Of a stretch of 11,776 nt of DNA, positions 7,306 to 11,776 are shown one piece after another. The stretch covers positions 1-11,776 of the forward strand of contig JAUQQB010000050.1 of assembly GCA_030550075.1 (NCBI GenBank). The letters are read 5' to 3'. This stretch comes from Chloroflexota bacterium (lineage in GTDB: Bacteria; Chloroflexota; Anaerolineae; Thermoflexales; Thermoflexaceae). Numbering within the stretch: the first letter of the stretch is position 1; each line of letters starts with the position of its first letter. Made by a program: the position numbers and the translations under genes. The notes beneath the pieces are model-generated. The model did no database searches, was not told the DNA's origin, and was given only the letters and a program-made list of their open reading frames with translations.

Positions 7306-9222
7306 CTAATTGGAGCGCGGCGCTCCGGGCGGGGCCGTCCGAACCACACGGGGGTAGATCCAGATCAGAAACACGATCACGCCGATGAGGGCAGCGCCAG
7401 CCACCCAGAAGCGCAGCCTGGCCCATTCGATGAGCGGCGATGGCGGTAAGGGAACCACCTGCAACCCGCTTCCCCGCAAGCGCAGCGCCACCGGAGGCTC
7501 TCCATCCGGCCAGATCCACACATCACCACTTAATCCATACCATCCCAAACGGGGATCCAGCGCGCGCTCGATCTCCCGAAGATCCGGGCGGTCACCACGC
7601 CGGGTGAGGAGCAGGATCTCGCGTTCCCCGGCCGTGAAGGCCTCCAGCACCGCAAAGCTTCGATCGATCTCCATCCGAAAACGCTCCCGCCCATCTACAT
7701 CCACAATCCGGAATGGACGGGGGTCCAGGGGTGGGCGAAGCGGTGCCGCCTTCTCCGGATCCAGCGTGACCAGGACCAGGGGGTCAGATGCACCCAGCGC
7801 CTCAGTCCACGGCCGGACCCGGGGGACGAGTGGAGTTCGAGTTGTCCGCTGGAGCGCCGCAATGAGCTGAGCGGCCGCCCCGACGGTTTCCAGATTCATG
7901 GGATCCAGCCCCACCGTGAACGCGGGCAGAAGTCCCTGAGGCAGGCGCTCGAACCCTTGGGGCAGGTGGGTTCCCCTATGGAACTGAAAATAAGAGGCCC
8001 CATCGATGAACATAGTGATCGGATGAACCCCCGCTCGGCACTCCCCTCCGGGTGGCGTGTAGACCACCCGGAGGATCAGTGTGTTATCTCGACGGAGCAG
8101 CCCATCCGGAAGTGAGATCCAGCGATCGAAGGGTCCCCCGACAAGAGGTTCCGCATAAGCCAGGCCACCGTTGAGCAGGACCAGCAACTGAGCCTGGCCG
8201 CCTGAAGGAATCGGGGTCACGCGGCCAGCCAGACGCAGCTCAACCCCCCGCGCGGGTCCTCCCAGATCGGCCTGGGAGAAGAACACCTTTGCCTCCATGG
8301 TCCCGGAGCCGCTCATCTGGATCTGAGGATAGCCCAGCGAGGCCAGAGTGACCCGATCCTCCTGGGTGGATGAGGGGAACTGACCTTCGGGAGCCACAAT
8401 CACCGGAGCTTGCATCGCCTCCTGGTAGGTCGCCAGCGCCTCCAGGCTGGTCTCCAGCCAGCCCGGCGGCCCGACGATCTCCAGGACGGGCATCCGGCCG
8501 GCCTCCGGGAATGTTAATGCCAGCCGCGAGGTCGGCCCGCTGGAGATCCGGATCCCGCGGGCCCAGGGATCTTCGAAAATCGGGGGCGACATATCAGAGG
8601 CAGCCAGCGTAATCGTGAGTGGACCACCCCCAGCCAGGCGAGCCCCCAGGGCAGCCAGCCGCAGGGCTGCGGTTGCTTCCTCCGGTGAAGGGCGCTCGGG
8701 GAGCTGAAGATACAGCGCGCGCAGAACCGGCGGCCAGAATTCCGCCAGCTGATTCGGGAGCTCCAGTTCCCCCTCCATATCCACTTCCAGCTGATCCAGC
8801 TCCACCCGGATCCGTTCGGGAGCCGCGCAGTTCGTCACAAGCCCCGAGGCTTCCAGCCGCCATGAGAGCCTCACGCGGCCTGAATCCACCCGCGTTTCCT
8901 CCAGCGGGATAACCAGACGCATCTCAGGGAGGGTGAGACGAATCCATTGAAGGGTCCGCCCATTGTGATCCACGCTCAGGACGGCTCCGATTGCATCGGG
9001 CGAGAGGCGAGCTCGAGCCAACAAACGGATAGGGTGCAATCCCTGGGGGACTGGGATGAAGAGCACTTGCTCAGCGAACGGACCTGCGAGGATCAGAGGC
9101 TCCGATGTCCCCAGTGTAGCCAGATCGAAAGTCCATCGTCTCGCCTGCGCCAGGGCTTTTCCCGCCATTTCCCACATCAGCAAGGAGAGCAGCGCCATCC
9201 CAACCAGGATTCGATGCCTCAT
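7306..9222 (-). CDS. BcsB-like periplasmic/exterior polysaccharide synthase subunit
   Basis: The product is 638 residues, with the ATG at 9222 preceded by GAGGA at 8 bases. A signal peptide covers about residues 1-26 (hydrophobic LVGMALLSLLMW, then ALAQA). A single helix (605-624) anchors the C-terminus. Between them are two beta-rich carbohydrate-binding-like regions, each followed by an alpha/beta region: a first jelly-roll-like part (30-150), VGPPGWLETSLEALA (250-264), a second (about 305-412) with VLLNGGLAYAEPL and FIDGASYFQF, and another alpha/beta part to about 590. This order and the end anchor match BcsB, which guides cellulose away from BcsA. It is shorter than the E. coli protein (about 780). 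It likely partners the glycosyltransferase encoded next. Cysteines 132 and 395 could form a bond. The polymer need not be cellulose. No BcsC, BcsZ or BcsD gene lies in the window. Confidence 0.8.
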   Translation of the reverse strand: MRHRILVGMALLSLLMWEMAGKALAQARRWTFDLATLGTSEPLILAGPFAEQVLFIPVPQGLHPIRLLARARLSPDAIGAVLSVDHNGRTLQWIRLTLPEMRLVIPLEETRVDSGRVRLSWRLEASGLVTNCAAPERIRVELDQLEVDMEGELELPNQLAEFWPPVLRALYLQLPERPSPEEATAALRLAALGARLAGGGPLTITLAASDMSPPIFEDPWARGIRISSGPTSRLALTFPEAGRMPVLEIVGPPGWLETSLEALATYQEAMQAPVIVAPEGQFPSSTQEDRVTLASLGYPQIQMSGSGTMEAKVFFSQADLGGPARGVELRLAGRVTPIPSGGQAQLLVLLNGGLAYAEPLVGGPFDRWISLPDGLLRRDNTLILRVVYTPPGGECRAGVHPITMFIDGASYFQFHRGTHLPQGFERLPQGLLPAFTVGLDPMNLETVGAAAQLIAALQRTTRTPLVPRVRPWTEALGASDPLVLVTLDPEKAAPLRPPLDPRPFRIVDVDGRERFRMEIDRSFAVLEAFTAGEREILLLTRRGDRPDLREIERALDPRLGWYGLSGDVWIWPDGEPPVALRLRGSGLQVVPLPPSPLIEWARLRFWVAGAALIGVIVFLIWIYPRVVRTAPPGAPRSN

Positions 9223-9228
9223 TCCAGA

Positions 9229-9271
9229 GTTCCTCGCATGGGTTTTTGAATCTCGAGCTGCAACGAGGAAC
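9229..9271 (-). promoter_or_regulatory. Possible hairpin hiding the ribosome site of the BcsB-like gene
   Basis: GTTCCTCG and CGAGGAAC are perfect 8-base reverse complements separated by 27 bases. The second arm includes the GAGGA ribosome site of the BcsB-like gene. If the RNA folds this way, translation would be restrained until the stem opens by heat, protein or ligand binding. An 8-base direct repeat TTGCAGCT (9263-9256 and 9292-9285 on the minus strand) lies in the same leader. No known riboswitch class, including the GEMM cyclic-di-GMP type, is recognised. Confidence 0.35.
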
Positions 9272-9308
9272 GCATGAAGCGAAAAGCTGCAAGTGGCTGG
9301 GCCTGACT

Positions 9309-10181
9309 TTACTCCAGCCCTAAGAAGCCAGATAGGAGAAGAGGACGGCCTTCCTGCTTGGCCTGACGCTTGAGAACGGCCAGATGCCGCACCAGGGCCT
9401 CCAGATGGATTGAGCGGGAAGGGTTCACCACGCCACCGACGATAGAGACCGAAAGCTCCGGGGCCTGCACGGCCTCCGCAAACTCCTCCAGAATCTGGCG
9501 GGCGACCGGGCTCAGCACGTGAGGTTGGGTGAGGACCACGAAGTCATCGCCCCCGATGTGGCCAATAAAATCCCAGGCCGGATCCCCATACCTCGCCATA
9601 ACCCTCTCCAGCAAACGGGCGAAGGCTTGCAATACGCGATCGCCTTCCCGAAAACCGTAGCGATCATTGAATTCCTTAAAGCGATTTAAATCGATATATG
9701 CGATCCCGAAGGGCTGATCTCCCTGCAGGCGCTGACGGAGCTCTTTCTCGATCTCCGGATTGCCGGGGAGGCCAGATAGAGGATTCGTAGATCGCTCCCG
9801 CTGGGAGCGGCGCAGGTGCATCTCCACCCGGGCGAGCAATTCCGGGATCACCACAGGCTTGGTGAGGTAATCATCCGCGCCCGCCTCGATCCCTCGCAAT
9901 TTATCCTCAATCCGCCCCAGGGCCGTGAGCATCAGAACCGGAACGGTTCGCAGGTGCCAGAACGTTCGCAAACGCCGACAGACTTCAAAGCCATCCAGGC
10001 CTGGCAGCATCACATCCAGCAGGATCAGATCCGGCGGATCGCTCCGTGCCTTCTCCAAAGCGGTAGGGCCATCCCCGGCAACCTCCACCCGGTAACGGGC
10101 GCTACGCAACACCACGGCCAGCAATTCCTGCAGGGCTGCGTCATCCTCGACCACCAGAATACGGGTATCGGATTCGGACAT
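9309..10181 (-). CDS. Response regulator with receiver and GGDEF-type domain (GGDDF)
   Basis: The product is 290 residues, with a GGAGG site about 10 bases before the ATG at 10181. Residues 6-122 are a receiver domain with acidic pocket EDD (12-14), phospho-acceptor D56 in LLDVMLPG, T86 and K108. Residues 130-290 are a GGDEF domain: SGLPG (136-140), YIDLNRFK (D164), FND (171-173), D181 and GGDDF (210-214). The last acidic residue is Asp instead of the usual Glu. The metal- and base-binding positions are otherwise kept. The RxxD inhibitory site is absent (Pro at the Arg position, Asp kept), so product feedback is unlikely. GGDEF enzymes join two GTP into cyclic-di-GMP; activity of GGDDF forms is not assured, so it may be active or only GTP-binding. 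It is 86 bases before the BcsB-like gene and is the natural candidate to feed the MshEN domain. Its sensor kinase is not in the window. Confidence 0.88.
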   Translation of the reverse strand: MSESDTRILVVEDDAALQELLAVVLRSARYRVEVAGDGPTALEKARSDPPDLILLDVMLPGLDGFEVCRRLRTFWHLRTVPVLMLTALGRIEDKLRGIEAGADDYLTKPVVIPELLARVEMHLRRSQRERSTNPLSGLPGNPEIEKELRQRLQGDQPFGIAYIDLNRFKEFNDRYGFREGDRVLQAFARLLERVMARYGDPAWDFIGHIGGDDFVVLTQPHVLSPVARQILEEFAEAVQAPELSVSIVGGVVNPSRSIHLEALVRHLAVLKRQAKQEGRPLLLSGFLGLE

Positions 10182-10223
10182 CCGCAGGGATCCTCCATCC
10201 AGAATAGGGGCCAGTTGGATGCT

Positions 10224-11432
10224 TCATCCGTTCCGGCACAGGCGGACGATCTCATCAATGGTGTCGTTCACAGAAGGCACCAGGCGATCCGCATACGCTT
10301 CCAGAACCTCCGCCTTGGGACCCGGGTGCGGGGCAACGCCAAACACCGTCAGGCGGACGGACATCCCCAGCTCATACAAACGGCGAACCGCGCGGAAGAT
10401 CCCCTGGATCCCTTTGACCGAATCCTCCACCAGCACCACATGCCAGGAAAACTCCGCCCATTCTGCCAGAGGGCCCATCAGCGTCCCAAGCTGCAGGGTT
10501 TCATAGGCGCTTTCGAGCGCCTGGGGTTCCGGGATCCCATCCACCGAAGCGATCGCTGAGGCAAAGGCGGCCATCCCGTGGATCAGGTGGGGCTTGGTCG
10601 GGTTTTCCTGCAACCCTATAGTCTCGGCCAGCCAGAACAGGCGACCCAGGCCAACTGGGGGCCAGTCCTCCAGCTCGATCTGTCGGGCAGCCAGCTCTGC
10701 CTCCGGGGAATAGACCGGTCGAGGAGGCACAGGCCCTTTCAGGGGCGGGCGGGAAGGTCGTGAAGTATAGAAAGCAGGAGCCAGACGCCCTTCATACCAG
10801 ACGTGGAGGAGCGCTCGCGCCCCCTCGTGGGTCAGCAGCGGCTGGTCCTCCTCCAGCAATCCCCGAGGGACCTCAATGGGAGCGGGCTGGCCGTAAGCTT
10901 TTTCATAGGCCCGGCTTCCGACCATCCAGGTCTGGAAAACGGCCGTGGTGGGGCACGAGAGGCCATGGGTATCCGCTAAGAGGACATTCAGCAAAGCGTC
11001 CAGCGCCTCGGAGCGCGGGAGCTGGGGCAATGCCTCGCGACGCCAGAGCCGCAATGCCGCCTGGGAAGGTCGCTCCCCGGGCTGTGCGGCTTCGCCAGCA
11101 GCTTTTACCCATGCGACATAATCCGGGCGGATCCGCGCGCCATCCAGGGCCCGTTCCGACAGGCGCGCCATCGCTTCCTCGAAATCCGGGACGATCCAGC
11201 GCTCATCGAGGCGGGCGGCCTCCAGCAACAGCCCGGCCATACAAATCGCCGTGGAATCCCACTCGCTGGTCACCCCGGAGGCTTCGAACCATTCGATGTC
11301 CGCCTCGGTCGGCAAGGGGATCTCCCATCCCAGGCGCCGGGTGAACGTCTCCAGCGTCGCCAGGATCCCACGCTTATACCCCACGGGGAGAACGAGGACA
11401 TCATCGATATCGAGCAGGAGGACAACCGGCAT
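10224..11432 (-). CDS. HAD-superfamily hydrolase with a very large insert
   Basis: The product is 402 residues, and the ATG at 11432 has GAGGAG at 5 bases. Motif I is LLLDIDDVL (D8, D10). Motif II is YTSRPSR (T223, S224). Motif III is K280 in NPTKPHLI. Motif IV is VVLVEDSVKG (E336, D337). All catalytic positions of a HAD phosphohydrolase are present. About 210 residues lie between motifs I and II, with segments such as SGVTSEWDST (52-61), so the cap is much larger than in small HAD phosphatases. The C-terminal part ends with a typical Rossmann strand and helix, including DRLVPSVNDTIDEI. The substrate is unknown. It comes first in the row, with 42 bases to the GGDEF gene, so it could share its transcript. 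A role in sugar-phosphate metabolism would fit the cluster but is not shown. Confidence 0.8.
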   Translation of the reverse strand: MPVVLLLDIDDVLVLPVGYKRGILATLETFTRRLGWEIPLPTEADIEWFEASGVTSEWDSTAICMAGLLLEAARLDERWIVPDFEEAMARLSERALDGARIRPDYVAWVKAAGEAAQPGERPSQAALRLWRREALPQLPRSEALDALLNVLLADTHGLSCPTTAVFQTWMVGSRAYEKAYGQPAPIEVPRGLLEEDQPLLTHEGARALLHVWYEGRLAPAFYTSRPSRPPLKGPVPPRPVYSPEAELAARQIELEDWPPVGLGRLFWLAETIGLQENPTKPHLIHGMAAFASAIASVDGIPEPQALESAYETLQLGTLMGPLAEWAEFSWHVVLVEDSVKGIQGIFRAVRRLYELGMSVRLTVFGVAPHPGPKAEVLEAYADRLVPSVNDTIDEIVRLCRNG

Positions 11433-11562
11433 CGGATCTCCTCTCCGATACGGGAATTTCAGGGCGTAGGAAACACATCCCCGGAACGACCCCCTCCGGT
11501 AGCTTCAGAACCAATTCCCGGAATACGAAAATCGGGAAATTTCATCGGCCTTCCCCCTGGGA

Positions 11563-11609
11563 TTTTTGGGCAGGGTTGGGCGCCTTTGATGCCTGACCCC
11601 GCCTCAAAA
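11563..11609 (-). repeat. Palindromic intergenic repeat, copy B
   Basis: The arms TTTTGGGCAGGGT (11564-11576) and ACCCCGCCTCAAAA (11596-11609) are imperfect reverse complements. On the minus strand the element aligns with copy A along its length, sharing a T-rich then G-rich left arm, the centre AGGCATCAAAGGCG and a C-rich arm ending in AAAAA. The two copies are in opposite orientations. Confidence 0.5.
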
Positions 11610-11717
11610 TTTTCATCCCCTCTCCCCACAGCTCGAAAGCCGCAAAGAGAGGAGATGAAGGAGGAAGGGTCCTCAACCCCCTTTCTTAGAGGTCAACCGC
11701 ACAGGTCTTATCTCAGT

Positions 11718-11732
11718 AGGAGTTACGCAGTT
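11718..11732 (+). mobile_element. Possible insertion-element end, right copy
   Basis: AGGAGTTACGCAGTT is the reverse complement of 21-35 with one mismatch. If the left copy marks an element extending leftward, this one marks an element extending rightward out of the window. No transposase or target duplication can be seen in the 44 bases that follow. Confidence 0.35.
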
Positions 11733-11776
11733 GAAAGCTCTAAAGGTGGAACGGAATGGCCCCACCCCCCTTCTCC

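Larger units (their letters stand above)
11433..11776. other. 344-base non-coding stretch at the right edge
   Basis: No protein-like reading is visible on either strand. It holds the second palindromic repeat, the right copy of the insertion-end-like sequence, and two near-identical 14-base sites (ATACGGGAATTTCA at 11448-11461 and ATCGGGAAATTTCA at 11531-11544), with an AATTCCCG (11513-11520) between them. A transcription start for the HAD gene would be expected here, but no good -35/-10 pair is seen. Confidence 0.6.

Noticed and set aside
9223..9308. Cyclic-di-GMP riboswitch in the BcsB-like leader
   Set aside because: The conserved GEMM-type bases are not present and the leader is too short for the full fold.
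11655..11776. Open frame on the plus strand from an ATG after AGAGAGGAG to the window edge
   Set aside because: The purine-rich run touches the ATG with no spacing, the predicted 40 residues are not protein-like, and the frame crosses the insertion-end-like repeat.
1..11776. CRISPR arrays, tRNA or rRNA genes
   Set aside because: No regularly spaced repeats, cloverleaf or rRNA-like sequence was recognised on either strand by eye.

Overview
The window is about 60% GC and gene-dense. Every convincing gene lies on the minus strand, so transcription runs from high to low coordinates. Nothing in it names a species. A membrane-anchored Baseplate_J-like protein, a DUF4258-type remnant, a REC-GGDEF protein with a GGDDF signature and a cyclic-di-GMP-wired polysaccharide synthase together suggest a bacterium of the Chloroflexota, possibly a thermophilic one. 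That assignment is inference from family knowledge.

In transcription order (right to left) the layout is: a 344-base non-coding stretch at the right edge; a HAD-superfamily hydrolase (11432-10224); a response regulator with receiver and GGDEF-type domains (10181-9309); a secreted, C-terminally anchored BcsB-like protein (9222-7306); a family 2 glycosyltransferase with an N-terminal MshEN domain (7157-5307); a polytopic GT-C-like membrane protein (5230-3677); an RNase J-like beta-CASP metallo-beta-lactamase-fold hydrolase (3628-2060); a single-pass membrane protein with a Baseplate_J-like exterior (1978-422); and, at the left edge, a broken DUF4258-type gene (267-1). Gaps are 42 to 148 bases.

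The core reads as an exopolysaccharide synthesis and export module under cyclic-di-GMP control. The GGDEF protein could make or sense cyclic-di-GMP. The glycosyltransferase carries two 24-residue MshEN motifs with a 5-residue spacer, the published cyclic-di-GMP-binding geometry. The BcsB-like protein is the likely extracytoplasmic partner. MshEN appears to replace the C-terminal PilZ domain of classical BcsA. The GT-C-like protein may modify the product or supply a lipid-linked sugar. The MBL hydrolase, Baseplate_J-like protein and HAD protein have no evident place in that pathway.

Outside the genes there are several structured sites: a possible hairpin over the ribosome-binding site of the BcsB-like gene, a matched pair of about 47-base palindromic intergenic repeats, and a 15-base sequence present in opposite orientation at both window edges. 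At the left edge that sequence lies where the DUF4258-type gene loses its expected C-terminus, so the window may lie between two mobile-element ends.
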